NCBI RefSeq assembly: GCF_000380485.1
Contig: NZ_AQYG01000035.1
Coordinates: 1-64,000, forward strand
Direction: 5' to 3'
Source of the DNA: Jongsikchunia kroppenstedtii DSM 45133
GTDB lineage: Bacteria; Actinomycetota; Actinomycetes; Mycobacteriales; Mycobacteriaceae
Length of the DNA: 64,000 bases
Both the position numbers and the translations under genes were made by a program. The notes under the pieces were generated by a model. That model saw only the letters and a list, made by a program, of their open reading frames with translations, searched no databases and had not been told where the DNA came from. Below are positions 30,702-40,661 of the stretch, one piece after another. Position 1 is the stretch's first letter. Every line of letters begins with the position of its first letter.

Positions 30702-31478
30702 GTGGTCGAGGGTCCGGCGGTACAGGCGCGGATCGCCGCGCGGCTGCGGGCGGCCGGCTGCGTGTTCGCTGAGGACGAGGCGAAGATACTGCTCGACAGC
30801 GCATCCGGTGACGAGCTGGAGACGTTGATCGCCCGGCGAATCGCGGGCGAACCGCTCGAGATCCTGGTCGGCTGGGCGGAGTTCGCCGGGATCCGCGTCG
30901 CGGTGGCCCCGGGGCTCTTCGTACCGCGGCAGCGTTCGGAACTGCTGGTCCGGCTGGCGGTGGCGGCCACACCGGCGGGCGGCACCGTCGCCGACATCTG
31001 TTGCGGCACCGGGGCCATCGCCGCGGCGATAGCCCGCCGGCGCCCGGATGCGACTGTGGTCGCCGCCGACCTGGATCCGGATGCGGCCGCCTGCGCCCGT
31101 CGCAATCTGCCCGCGTCGGCCCAGGTGTACACGGGAGATCTGTTGGCGCCGTTGCCCCGATCGCTGCGGGGCCGGTTGCCGGTGATCGTCGCCAATGCGC
31201 CGTACGTGCCGACCGCCGACATCGCGCTGATGCCGCGGGAGGCACGCGAGTACGAGCGGATGGTCACTCTGGACGGCGGGGCCGACGGCCTGAGCATTCA
31301 GCGTCGGGTACTGGCTCAGGCCGTCGACTGGCTGACCGCAGAGGGGACGGTCATCGTGGAAACCTCGCGGCGACAGGCGGATCTGTCGATGGATGCAGCG
31401 GACGCGGCCGGGTTGCGCGGGCGGATCGAATACGACGGGGAGTCCGACGCCTGGGCGATGGCGGCGACCCGCCACTGA
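30702..31478 (+). CDS. PrmC/HemK-like N5-glutamine methyltransferase
   Basis: 258 aa. The N-terminal helical part is followed by LVGWAEFAGIRVAVAPGLFV and PRQRSELLV, typical of PrmC. The SAM site is VADICCGTGAIAAAIARRRP with acidic loop VAADLDPDA. The catalytic NPPY is NAPY here (IVANAPYVPT), as in a group annotated putative protein N5-glutamine methyltransferase; it is probably not the main release-factor enzyme. GTG start; follows htpG closely. Confidence 0.8.
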   Translation: MVEGPAVQARIAARLRAAGCVFAEDEAKILLDSASGDELETLIARRIAGEPLEILVGWAEFAGIRVAVAPGLFVPRQRSELLVRLAVAATPAGGTVADICCGTGAIAAAIARRRPDATVVAADLDPDAAACARRNLPASAQVYTGDLLAPLPRSLRGRLPVIVANAPYVPTADIALMPREAREYERMVTLDGGADGLSIQRRVLAQAVDWLTAEGTVIVETSRRQADLSMDAADAAGLRGRIEYDGESDAWAMAATRH

Positions 31479-31505
31479 AACAGCTGCTGCATCGCGGTGC
31501 TCCGC

Positions 31506-32357
31506 TCAGGACACGAGATGGGTGCGGCGAATGAAGATGTCGCCCGCGTAGTTGCGCGCCGTGATGCGCACGGTGCCGGTGGCTTCCTCCGGTCCCGAGG
31601 CCGTGTCGAGGCCGTTGCGCACCTCGCCGGAGGCGGCATGGGCGTCGAGCCACGCGGCCGTGCCTTCGTGGATGCCGACGTCGATGCTGCCGGAGGCGGT
31701 GGTCAGCGACGCGGTACCGCCCACGGCGTCCTCGATGCGGAGCGAGCCGGAGGCAGTCTTTGCGTTGAGCTCGCCGTCGAGCGAGTCGGCGGTGATGTCG
31801 CCCGACGCGCCCTTGACGGTGACGGACCCGCGAACGTCGCCGAAGCTGTTGTTGCCGCTGGCATTCCGGACGTGCACGCGGCCGGCGACGGTGCCGATGT
31901 GAACGTCGCCCGAACCCGTCGTGAGGCTGCCCTCGGTGCGGATCTCGTCGATCCGGATGCCGCCGCTCCCGGATTTCACGACGACCCCGTCGACCGACTG
32001 GAGCTGCACCCGTCCGGTGCCGGTCTTGTATCGGCAATCGGACAGTCGGCCTGTCGAGTCGATGTCCGCCACGCCGGCGCTCGCGACCACCCGCGAGCCC
32101 GTCGGCAGCGTGACGTTCACGGTCACCGAACCGGACAGCAGGCCGAGCAGCTTGCCGCGCGGGGCGCGAACGGTGAGGCGGCCACGGGCGAAGTCGACGG
32201 TGGTCTCGTCGGCGGCGCGGATGTCGTGGCGGCTGCCCGGGTTGGTGGGCTCGATGAGAACCTGCGTGTCCGACCGGTCCTCGGCGGTGACGCGGAGATA
32301 GCCGACGCCGAGATCGACTGTGGCGGTGATGGGTTCGGGGGTGCTGAATGTGGGCAT
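31506..32357 (-). CDS. DUF4097-family beta-helical protein
   Basis: 283 aa from ATG 32357, where GAAGGA lies 7 nt upstream. It is made of short repeated strands such as SGDITADSLDGELNAKTASG, SLRIEDAVGGTASLTTASGS and SGGIRIDEIRTEGSLTTGSG, the right-handed beta-helix pattern of DUF4097. No signal peptide or membrane segment is visible, so it appears cytoplasmic. It starts 53 bp after the ribbon-helix-helix protein gene and is probably in one operon with it. Confidence 0.83.
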   Translation of the reverse strand: MPTFSTPEPITATVDLGVGYLRVTAEDRSDTQVLIEPTNPGSRHDIRAADETTVDFARGRLTVRAPRGKLLGLLSGSVTVNVTLPTGSRVVASAGVADIDSTGRLSDCRYKTGTGRVQLQSVDGVVVKSGSGGIRIDEIRTEGSLTTGSGDVHIGTVAGRVHVRNASGNNSFGDVRGSVTVKGASGDITADSLDGELNAKTASGSLRIEDAVGGTASLTTASGSIDVGIHEGTAAWLDAHAASGEVRNGLDTASGPEEATGTVRITARNYAGDIFIRRTHLVS

Positions 32358-32410
32358 CGGAACGTCCTTCGGGTTGGGCATCGGGTGGTTGACGGGATGG
32401 GTGGATCGGG

Positions 32411-32923
32411 TCAGCGGACCCAGCCGGTGAACCGCTGACCGGATCCGGGCGGGGGAGTCGGGCCGGTGCCCGGGAGGATCAGCCCCCACTGGGGCCGGCT
32501 GACCGCGGTCTCGGCGGCGCGAACCAGCCAGGCATTCACCGAGATCTTCTCGGCGGCCGCAGCCTCCTCGATGCGGCCCTTGAGCGTCTCGCCGAGCCGG
32601 AGGTTGATCCGGGTCAGCGGCGAGTCGTCGGGCTCGCTCGCCGGCGCCGACGGGGCGGCCTCCTCGGCGGCGGCCGGCGCCGGCGGCGGAGTGACGACGA
32701 ACTCGGGCTCGCCGCCGCGCAACCGGACGTCGACCGTTCCCGGCGCGAGGTCGCTGGTGATCTCTTCGGCGGCGCCGGACAGCGCCTCCAGGAGGGTCAG
32801 CCGCAGCGCGGATTCGAACGGGACGACGAGCCGCTCGGCGACCGCTCGGGCCTCGTCGCCCTGGGAGGCGGCGGCCGAAAGGAACTGTTCGCGAAGCGGA
32901 GTGAGATAACCATCAAGATTCAT
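32411..32923 (-). CDS. Ribbon-helix-helix protein, HicB-antitoxin-like
   Basis: 170 aa. Residues about 1-75 are helical; an Ala/Pro-rich linker (PPPAPAAAEEAAPSAPASEP) leads to a ribbon-helix-helix unit, TRINLRLGETLKGRIEEAAA then EKISVNAWLVRAAETAV, and a short proline/glycine tail. Such proteins are often annotated HicB-family antitoxins, but no HicA toxin is present; the partner gene is DUF4097. Three 11-bp repeats across the start codon are ideal half-sites for a ribbon-helix-helix dimer array, so autoregulation is likely. Confidence 0.78.
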   Translation of the reverse strand: MNLDGYLTPLREQFLSAAASQGDEARAVAERLVVPFESALRLTLLEALSGAAEEITSDLAPGTVDVRLRGGEPEFVVTPPPAPAAAEEAAPSAPASEPDDSPLTRINLRLGETLKGRIEEAAAAEKISVNAWLVRAAETAVSRPQWGLILPGTGPTPPPGSGQRFTGWVR

Positions 32924-32953
32924 GGTGTCAGCATGGCACCAAAATGGCACCAT
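32921..32953. repeat. Three tandem 11-bp repeats across a start codon
   Basis: Units CATGGTGTCAG (32921-32931), CATGGCACCAA (32932-32942) and AATGGCACCAT (32943-32953) follow each other at exactly 11 bp, one helical turn. The second and third share ATGGCACCA exactly; the first is closer to the inverted half-site. Candidate operator for the ribbon-helix-helix protein whose ATG lies within the first unit. Confidence 0.6.
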
Positions 32954-32964
32954 CGCAACCATGG

Positions 32965-32987
32965 GTGGGAACTCGCTGAATTCCCAC
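32965..32987. promoter_or_regulatory. Inverted repeat upstream of the acyl-CoA ligase
   Basis: GTGGGAA (32965-32971) and TTCCCAC (32981-32987) are perfect complements with a 9-nt spacer, 32 bp before the start of the ligase gene and just upstream of its TAAAGT -10 box. Candidate operator; regulator unknown. Confidence 0.4.
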
Positions 32988-33019
32988 GTGAGACGCGGTA
33001 TCGCCGCTAAAGTTCGGGC

Positions 33020-34660
33020 ATGGCGAACATGTTGAGCACGATGCAAGACGAACAGCTGTCCCTGGCCACACTGCTGACCTACGGCACCACGGTCTATTCC
33101 GACTCCCAGGTGGTCACCTGGACGGGCGACGGGGTGCGTGGATACTCGTTCGGCGAGCTGGGCCTCGAGGCCGCCCGGCTGGCGAATGCCCTGGTCTCGT
33201 TGGGCGTGGAGCAGGGCGACCGGGTCGGCAGCTTCATGTGGAACAACAACGAGCACATGGCCGCGTACACCGGAGTCCCGGCGATGGGCGCGGTGCTGCA
33301 CACGCTCAACATCCGGCTGTTTCCCGAACAGCTGATCTTCGTGACCAACCATCTCGAGGACAAGGTCATCCTCGTTGATGCCACGGTGGCGCCGCTGCTG
33401 GCCGCAGTGCTGCCACAGCTGCGAACGGTCAAGCACATCGTCGTCTGCAACGGCGAGGCGCAGTTCGACGCCCCGGGCGTCACCGTCCATGCATACCGAG
33501 ACCTGCTCGACGCCCAGCCGACCAGCTACCCCTGGCCGGACATCGACGAGCGCTGGGCGGCGGCCGCCTGCTACACGTCGGGCACCACCGGTGACCCGAA
33601 GGGAGTCGTCTATTCGCATCGGTCGATGTGGCTCCACTCGATGCAGGTGTGCACCGGCAACGGGATGAATCTCTCGGAGGCCGACAACACCCTCGCGATC
33701 GTCCCGATGTTCCACGCGATGTCGTGGGGACTGCCGCATGCCTCGCTGATGTGCGGGGCGTCGCTGGTGATGCCCGACCGCTTCCTGCAGCCGGAGCCGA
33801 TCGCCGAAATCCTTGCCTCGCAACGTCCTACGTTTTCGGCGGCCGTGCCGACGATTTGGTTGGGACTGTTGCAGTATCTGGATGCGCACCCGCAGGACAT
33901 CTCGCACCTGCGCAGCGTGGTCGTCGGTGGATCGGCGGTACCGCCGTCGCTGATGCATGCGTTCGAGGAGCGCTACAACGTGCCGATCCTGCACGCGTGG
34001 GGCATGACGGAGACCTCGCCGTTGGCGAGCGTCGCCCTGCCGCCGGTCAAGTCCGAGGGCGCGGAACGCTGGAAGTACCGCTACACGCAGGGTCGGCATC
34101 CGGCCAATGTGCGGATGCGGGTCATCGGCGACGACGGCCAGGTGCTGCCGCACGACGGGGAATCCGTCGGCGAGATCGAGGTCCGCGGCGCGTGGATCAC
34201 CGGTTCGTACTATTCGCCGGATGGCACCGGCATCGACCCGGACAAGTTCCACGACGGCTGGCTGCGGACCGGCGATGTGGGGCATGTCAGCCGCGACGGC
34301 TACCTGACCCTCGTCGACCGTTCCAAGGACGTCATCAAGTCGGGCGGCGAGTGGATCTCATCGGTCGATCTCGAGAACGACGTCATGTCGAATCCGGATG
34401 TCGCCGAGGCGGCGGTCGTCGGCGTGCCCGACGACAAGTGGGACGAGCGGCCGCTGGTCGCCGTCGTGCGGACTCCCGGCAGCTCGGTCACTGCCGAGGA
34501 ACTGCGGTCATTCCTGGAGGGCAAGGTCGCCAAATGGCAACTGCCCGAACGCTGGACATTCGTCGACGAGGTGCCCAAGACCAGCGTCGGCAAATTCGAC
34601 AAGAAGCGTATCCGCGCCCAGTACGCCGATGGCGAGCTGGACGTCGTCACGCTCGGTTAG
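33020..34660 (+). CDS. Long-chain fatty acid-CoA ligase (FadD type)
   Basis: 546 aa, ANL-superfamily adenylating enzyme forming acyl-CoA from fatty acid, ATP and CoA. AMP-binding loop: CYTSGTTGDPKGVVYSHRS. Adenine motif: HAWGMTETSPLASVAL. Hinge region: DGWLRTGDVGHVSRDGYLTL then VDRSKDVIKSGGEWIS, and the C-terminal catalytic lysine lies in KTSVGKFDKKRIR. A TAAAGT box (33008-33013) ends 6 nt before the ATG with no ribosome site, so the mRNA is probably leaderless. Convergent with DUF1990 over a strong terminator. Confidence 0.93.
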   Translation: MANMLSTMQDEQLSLATLLTYGTTVYSDSQVVTWTGDGVRGYSFGELGLEAARLANALVSLGVEQGDRVGSFMWNNNEHMAAYTGVPAMGAVLHTLNIRLFPEQLIFVTNHLEDKVILVDATVAPLLAAVLPQLRTVKHIVVCNGEAQFDAPGVTVHAYRDLLDAQPTSYPWPDIDERWAAAACYTSGTTGDPKGVVYSHRSMWLHSMQVCTGNGMNLSEADNTLAIVPMFHAMSWGLPHASLMCGASLVMPDRFLQPEPIAEILASQRPTFSAAVPTIWLGLLQYLDAHPQDISHLRSVVVGGSAVPPSLMHAFEERYNVPILHAWGMTETSPLASVALPPVKSEGAERWKYRYTQGRHPANVRMRVIGDDGQVLPHDGESVGEIEVRGAWITGSYYSPDGTGIDPDKFHDGWLRTGDVGHVSRDGYLTLVDRSKDVIKSGGEWISSVDLENDVMSNPDVAEAAVVGVPDDKWDERPLVAVVRTPGSSVTAEELRSFLEGKVAKWQLPERWTFVDEVPKTSVGKFDKKRIRAQYADGELDVVTLG

Positions 34661-34672
34661 GGTCGCGCCCGC

Positions 34673-34718
34673 GTTTGATGCCAGGGCCCGTATTCGAATG
34701 CGGGCCCGGGCATCAAAC
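34673..34718. terminator. Bidirectional terminator hairpin
   Basis: GTTTGATGCC (34673-34682) pairs with GGCATCAAAC (34709-34718) and, after one mismatch, GGGCCCG (34684-34690) pairs with CGGGCCC (34701-34707) around a 10-nt loop. The stem of 17 pairs begins 12 bp after the ligase stop and contains the stop codon of the convergent gene. It should end transcripts from both sides. Confidence 0.85.
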
Positions 34719-35261
34719 AGTGGCCGCGCGGAGGAACCGGCCCACGAAGAAGTGCTGCATCGGACGCAGCACAGGGAACGCCGCTAGCCACAGGGTGGTC
34801 GGCCGCGACACCGAGAACACCTCGAACCGAACCACATCGGTCTCGCGGTCATGCGTGACCACGAATCGCTCCTCGCCGCGCTCGGGGTGGCCGGCGAGGG
34901 TGCCGTAGGCGAATCCTCGACGATCGGGCTCATCGATCACATAGACGATGCGGCACGGCGCAACCAGGGGAGTGAATGGCGGAACGCGCTGCTGCACAAC
35001 CTCTCCCGCGGCAACGCGCGAGGCGCTCACCGTCGGTCGGATCCCCGAGCGGTAGAGCACCTGCCAGGTCAACAGAAGCTCCGATGCGTCGTCGAAGCGC
35101 GCACGCCCGTGCCCGATCGCGCGTGATCGTCGCAGGGGCAGGAACCCCGGAATGGCCGCGTCATCGGCGCGGGTCAGCCCCGGATCCGGATATGTGTGCG
35201 GTGCCGTCCGCAGCCGGTCGGCGTCCGCGGGTGACAGCAACGGTAGATCGACGATGTCCAC
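34713..35261 (-). CDS. DUF1990 (UPF0548) family protein
   Basis: 182 aa. Recognised by RSRAIGHGRARFDDASELLL, the following TWQVLYRSGI, and CRIVYVIDEPDRRGFAYGTL AGHPERGEERF, the conserved core of DUF1990. The family has no proven function; the fold is predicted similar to lipid-binding START-like proteins. GTG start with TAGCCT (35268-35273) 6 nt upstream and no ribosome site, hence probably leaderless. Its stop codon is inside a terminator hairpin. Confidence 0.87.
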   Translation of the reverse strand: MDIVDLPLLSPADADRLRTAPHTYPDPGLTRADDAAIPGFLPLRRSRAIGHGRARFDDASELLLTWQVLYRSGIRPTVSASRVAAGEVVQQRVPPFTPLVAPCRIVYVIDEPDRRGFAYGTLAGHPERGEERFVVTHDRETDVVRFEVFSVSRPTTLWLAAFPVLRPMQHFFVGRFLRAATV

Positions 35262-35329
35262 GTCGTGAGGCTAGCGCGAAGTGCCGCCTCCGATGGCGAG
35301 AAGAGTGATGGCCGTGTTTCGATGGGGGT

Positions 35330-35782
35330 ATGACACAGGAGCACATCATCTCCGCCAGCCGCGACATCGCCGCGGACGCCGCCGTCATCTTCGAGTTGAT
35401 CGCCGACCCGGCGCAGCAACCACAGTGGGACGGCAACGACAATCTGGCGCAGGCTCAGCCGGGTCAGCGCGTGCATGCCGTCGGGGACGCGTTCCTGATG
35501 ACGAACACGAATGGCAAGGTCCGCGAGAACCGGATCGTCGAATTCGCGGAGGCGCGCCGGATCGCCTGGCTGCCTTCGGAAGTGGGCGGCACGCCGCCGG
35601 GGCATCTGTGGCGGTGGGAGCTGGAGCCGGTCGGCGACGGCAATACCCGGGTGACGCACACTTACGACTGGACCGAGCTCGATCGCACCGACACGATGCG
35701 GGTCAATCGGGCGACCGCGACGACGGCCGACAATCTGGCCGCGTCCATCGACCGCCTCGCCGCCATCGCCGAACGGGGCTGA
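35330..35782 (+). CDS. SRPBCC-family protein
   Basis: 150 aa START/Bet v1-like fold: ISASRDIAADAAVIFELIAD then PAQQPQWDG, the typical polyketide-cyclase/dehydrase opening, and GHLWRWELEPVGDGNTRVTH in the second half. It probably binds a hydrophobic ligand; no catalytic residues are evident. It is convergent with bluB, with 6 bp between stops. Confidence 0.83.
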   Translation: MTQEHIISASRDIAADAAVIFELIADPAQQPQWDGNDNLAQAQPGQRVHAVGDAFLMTNTNGKVRENRIVEFAEARRIAWLPSEVGGTPPGHLWRWELEPVGDGNTRVTHTYDWTELDRTDTMRVNRATATTADNLAASIDRLAAIAERG

Positions 35783-35788
35783 AACGAC

Positions 35789-36454
35789 TCAGTCCCAGCC
35801 GTTTTCGGACACGAACTCGGGCAGAGGCCGGGCGGTGGTCCAGTGTTCGATCTCGAGCACTGGCCGCTCCGGAAATTCGGGGACCGGCCCCAGGCAGAGG
35901 ATCGCGACGGGCTCCGCGTCACCGGGCATCGGCACCACCTCGCACAGCTCGGCCGGTTCGAAGATCGACACCCACCCCATGCCGTAGCCCTCGGCGCGAG
36001 CCGCCAGCCACATGTTCTGGATGGCGCAGGACACCGACGCCAGATCCATCTGCGGCAGCGTTCGGCGGCCGAACACGTGCCGTTCCCGTCCTTCGCGTAA
36101 CGCGACGACGAAGAGCTCGGCGCATTCGCGGACGCCCTCGACCTTGAGCCGCAAGAACTCCGAGTACCGGTCGCCGAGCGCGACGGCCGTGCGTTCGCGT
36201 TCGGCGTCGACCACGTCGTAGATGCGGGCCCGCAGCGACGGATCGGTGATCCGGATGAATCGCCACGGCTGCATCAGGCCGACGCTCGGCGCGGAATGCG
36301 CCGCGTGCAGCAGCCGGGACAGTGCCTCCGGAGGAACCGCGCCGCCGGAGAAGGTCCGCATGTCGCGGCGTTCCTCGATCGCCCGATACACCGCGCGGAT
36401 CTCGGTGGGGGAGAACGCCTGGGCGGACGCCGCGCCCTCATCGCTGTCAGTCAT
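35789..36454 (-). CDS. bluB: 5,6-dimethylbenzimidazole synthase (BluB)
   Basis: 221 aa from ATG 36454. Nitroreductase-like flavin enzyme that splits FMN to make the lower ligand of vitamin B12. Marks: YRAIEERRDMRTFSGGAVPP, LHAAHSAPSVGLMQPWRFIR, AARAEGYGMGWVSIFEPAEL and PVAILCLGPVPEFPERPVLE, which set BluB apart from ordinary nitroreductases. No other cobamide gene is nearby. A TTG start at 36478 is possible, but the ATG has GGAGG upstream. Confidence 0.9.
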   Translation of the reverse strand: MTDSDEGAASAQAFSPTEIRAVYRAIEERRDMRTFSGGAVPPEALSRLLHAAHSAPSVGLMQPWRFIRITDPSLRARIYDVVDAERERTAVALGDRYSEFLRLKVEGVRECAELFVVALREGRERHVFGRRTLPQMDLASVSCAIQNMWLAARAEGYGMGWVSIFEPAELCEVVPMPGDAEPVAILCLGPVPEFPERPVLEIEHWTTARPLPEFVSENGWD

Positions 36455-36499
36455 CGCCTCCGACCTTACTGTGTCCAATTCGGACTTCCGGCAACGCGA

Positions 36500-36534
36500 A
36501 TGGGCCCCACGATCGACATGATCGCGGGGCCCAT
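36500..36534 (-). terminator. Terminator hairpin after katG
   Basis: ATGGGCCCC-A-CGATC (36500-36514) pairs with GATCG-C-GGGGCCCAT (36520-36534), 14 pairs and one mismatch with a 5-nt loop. It lies 18 bp past the katG stop and before bluB on the same strand. There is no U-run, common in high-GC actinobacteria. Confidence 0.75.
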
Positions 36535-36551
36535 CTCGGCGTCGGCAGCGT

Positions 36552-38795
<2,244 letters not shown>

Positions 38796-39242
38796 TCACG
38801 GTTGCGGCTCCGAAGCTTGATGGGACTGGCATGCGGGGCACAGGCCCCAGTAGATGACCTCGGCCTCATCGACCTCATAGCCGTGCGCGTCCGACGCGGC
38901 GAGACAGGGGGTTTCGCCAATGGCGCAGTCGACATCTTCGACCGCACCGCAGACCCGGCACACGACGTGGTGGTGGTTGTCGCCGACGCGAGATTCGTAG
39001 CGCGCCAACGACCCCGACGGCTGAATGCGCCGCACCAGCCCGGCTTCGGTCAGGGCCCCGAGCACGTCGTACACCGCCTGGCGCGAGACGTCGGGGAGTC
39101 CACCGGAGCGCACGGCGCTCACGATCGTGTCGGTATCGGCATGCGGATGTGCATCGACGGCCTGCATGACCGCCAGCCGAGGGCGGGTCACGCGCAGCGC
39201 CGCCCGCCGCAACTGCTCGGTGTAGTCGACGGTTTCCTGCAC
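38796..39242 (-). CDS. furA: Fur-family repressor FurA
   Basis: 148 aa. Winged helix PDVSRQAVYDVLGALTEAGL then VRRIQPSGSLARYESRVG, metal ligands in DNHHHVVCRVCGAVEDVDC and a C-terminal CPAC pair. It represses itself and katG and is relieved by oxidation. The start is placed at GTG 39242: a SigA-type promoter (TTGACT, 17 bp, GATAGT) ends exactly 7 nt before it, and furA is known to be leaderless in mycobacteria and Streptomyces. Longer in-frame starts would lie in the promoter. Confidence 0.92.
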   Translation of the reverse strand: MQETVDYTEQLRRAALRVTRPRLAVMQAVDAHPHADTDTIVSAVRSGGLPDVSRQAVYDVLGALTEAGLVRRIQPSGSLARYESRVGDNHHHVVCRVCGAVEDVDCAIGETPCLAASDAHGYEVDEAEVIYWGLCPACQSHQASEPQP

Positions 39243-39249
39243 CTCCACC

Positions 39250-39278
39250 ACTATCCCCGCTTTTCTGGATTCAGTCAA
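39250..39278 (-). promoter_or_regulatory. furA promoter, leaderless
   Basis: On the minus strand TTGACT (39273-39278), a 17-bp spacer and GATAGT (39250-39255) precede GTG 39242 by 7 nt. ATTC and GAAT flank the -35 hexamer, forming a small dyad that could be part of the FurA operator. Confidence 0.75.
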
Positions 39279-39470
39279 GAATATGCCGAAATTAATTGCC
39301 GCTCAGGTTCTTCACGGGGCTTCGCCAACCAATCGGCAAATCGAGTGGCGGTCGCACGGCCACCTGAAGCCAGCCTGGCACAAGTCGGGCGGCTCTGTGG
39401 CGGGATTTCAACAGGATTCTTACAGGCAAATTGCGGGGCGGGTGGAGCTCGATGGGTCGATACTCGACGC

Positions 39471-39950
39471 ATGCTCACGCTCGACGGCCTGCCCGCGCAC
39501 CCGCTCCTGGTCCACCTCACGGTTGTCGCGATACCGCTGGCCGCCCTGCTCGGCATCGTCGCCGTGCTCTGGCCGCGGGCCCGCACCTGGATGGGGCTGA
39601 TGCCGTCGGTCGTGGCGCTGGTGGCGGTCGTCATGACCCCGATCACGACGTCGGCGGGTGAGGCGTTGATCAAGACCAAGCGGCACATCAATCCGGCGCT
39701 GGAGAAGCACGAGCATCTCGGTGACCAGATGATCTATTGGGTGGCACCGCTTTTCGTCGCGATCGTGCTGTTCTGGGCGCTCACCACGGACCTCGGCGTG
39801 GTCGTGCGCTATCGCGACAGTGTGCCGCCGCTGCCCGCCCGGGCGACCACGCTCGTGCTCGGCGCGGCGGTCATCGTGACGGCCATCGGATCGATCATCT
39901 GGGTGTACCGCATCGGCCACCTGGGCGCCGAGTCGGTGTGGAAGTACTAG
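39471..39950 (+). CDS. DUF2231 small membrane protein
   Basis: 159 aa with four membrane helices: LVHLTVVAIPLAALLGIVAV, LMPSVVALVAVVMTPITTSA, YWVAPLFVAIVLFWALTTDL and ATTLVLGAAVIVTAIGSIIW. The opening LDGLPAHPLLVHLTVVAIPL is the DUF2231 signature, with conserved histidines (H9 and H14) that may bind metal or haem. GATACT (39459-39464) lies 6 nt before the ATG, so it may be leaderless. It is divergent from furA. The stop shares CTAG with the next gene. Confidence 0.83.
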   Translation: MLTLDGLPAHPLLVHLTVVAIPLAALLGIVAVLWPRARTWMGLMPSVVALVAVVMTPITTSAGEALIKTKRHINPALEKHEHLGDQMIYWVAPLFVAIVLFWALTTDLGVVVRYRDSVPPLPARATTLVLGAAVIVTAIGSIIWVYRIGHLGAESVWKY

Positions 39951-40612
39951 GCCGTCGGAGTCTCGACGGGGTCGGTCGGCTTCGGCCTGCCCAGCGTTCG
40001 GGTACCCAGCCAGGCAACCCCCGCCGACATCGCGATCATGCCGGCGAAGACGATGATCAGCGAGACCACCATCGAGCCGTATCCCTGAGATCGCGGGTCG
40101 ATGAAGGGGTAGGGATACCAGTCGACGATCGGCCCACGGATCAACGAGTAGACGCCGTAGACGAGCGGCGCCGTCAACCAGCTGATCCAGCTGCGGGCCG
40201 GAAGGTTCCTGGCGCTCAAGACGATCCAGTCGATCACCATGATCAGTGGCAGGTAGCGATGCATGACGTCATTGATCCATTGCGTATTGAGCTGCACGTC
40301 GATGTTTCGCAGCAGCATCGCGTAGACCACGGCGGTGACCACCATGCAGGTGGTCGCGAGACCGCGCAGCCAGGTGAACCAGGAGGCGGACGGCACCGCC
40401 AGCGCTCCCACCAGCAGCACGGCCACCGCGAGGACATTGCTGAGGACCGTGAAATAGCTGAAATAGTTGCCGAAATCGAACGACCCGTTCTTGTCGACCG
40501 CATTCACCGGCAAGGTGATCAGCGCCGCCAGACCCAGTGCCGCAGCGGCCAATCGGAACGTGCGCACCCACCAGGTGCGATGCAGCGTATCCAGATCGAC
40601 GTCGAGAGACAT
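39947..40612 (-). CDS. Pr6Pr/FAR-17a-like multi-pass membrane protein
   Basis: 221 aa with six membrane helices. FDFGNYFSYFTVLSNVLAVA, WFTWLRGLATTCMVVTAVVY, DVMHRYLPLIMVIDWIVLSA and WLTAPLVYGVYSLIRGPIVD followed by WYPYPFIDP are the hallmarks of the Pr6Pr (FAR-17a/AIG1-like) family. Function in bacteria is unknown; eukaryotic relatives are lipid hydrolases with conserved Thr and His, and H118 of VMHRYLP is in the corresponding place by eye. Convergent with DUF2231 with overlapping stops. Confidence 0.82.
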   Translation of the reverse strand: MSLDVDLDTLHRTWWVRTFRLAAAALGLAALITLPVNAVDKNGSFDFGNYFSYFTVLSNVLAVAVLLVGALAVPSASWFTWLRGLATTCMVVTAVVYAMLLRNIDVQLNTQWINDVMHRYLPLIMVIDWIVLSARNLPARSWISWLTAPLVYGVYSLIRGPIVDWYPYPFIDPRSQGYGSMVVSLIIVFAGMIAMSAGVAWLGTRTLGRPKPTDPVETPTA

Positions 40613-40661
40613 GGGCGAAGCTTAGGCTGGATCCGAGTCGACAACGGAAGGGATGCACAAA

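Noticed and set aside
32924-34285. Upstream extension of the ribbon-helix-helix frame
   Set aside because: It runs antisense to the acyl-CoA ligase gene and across the repeat operator; the ATG at 32923 fits the family.
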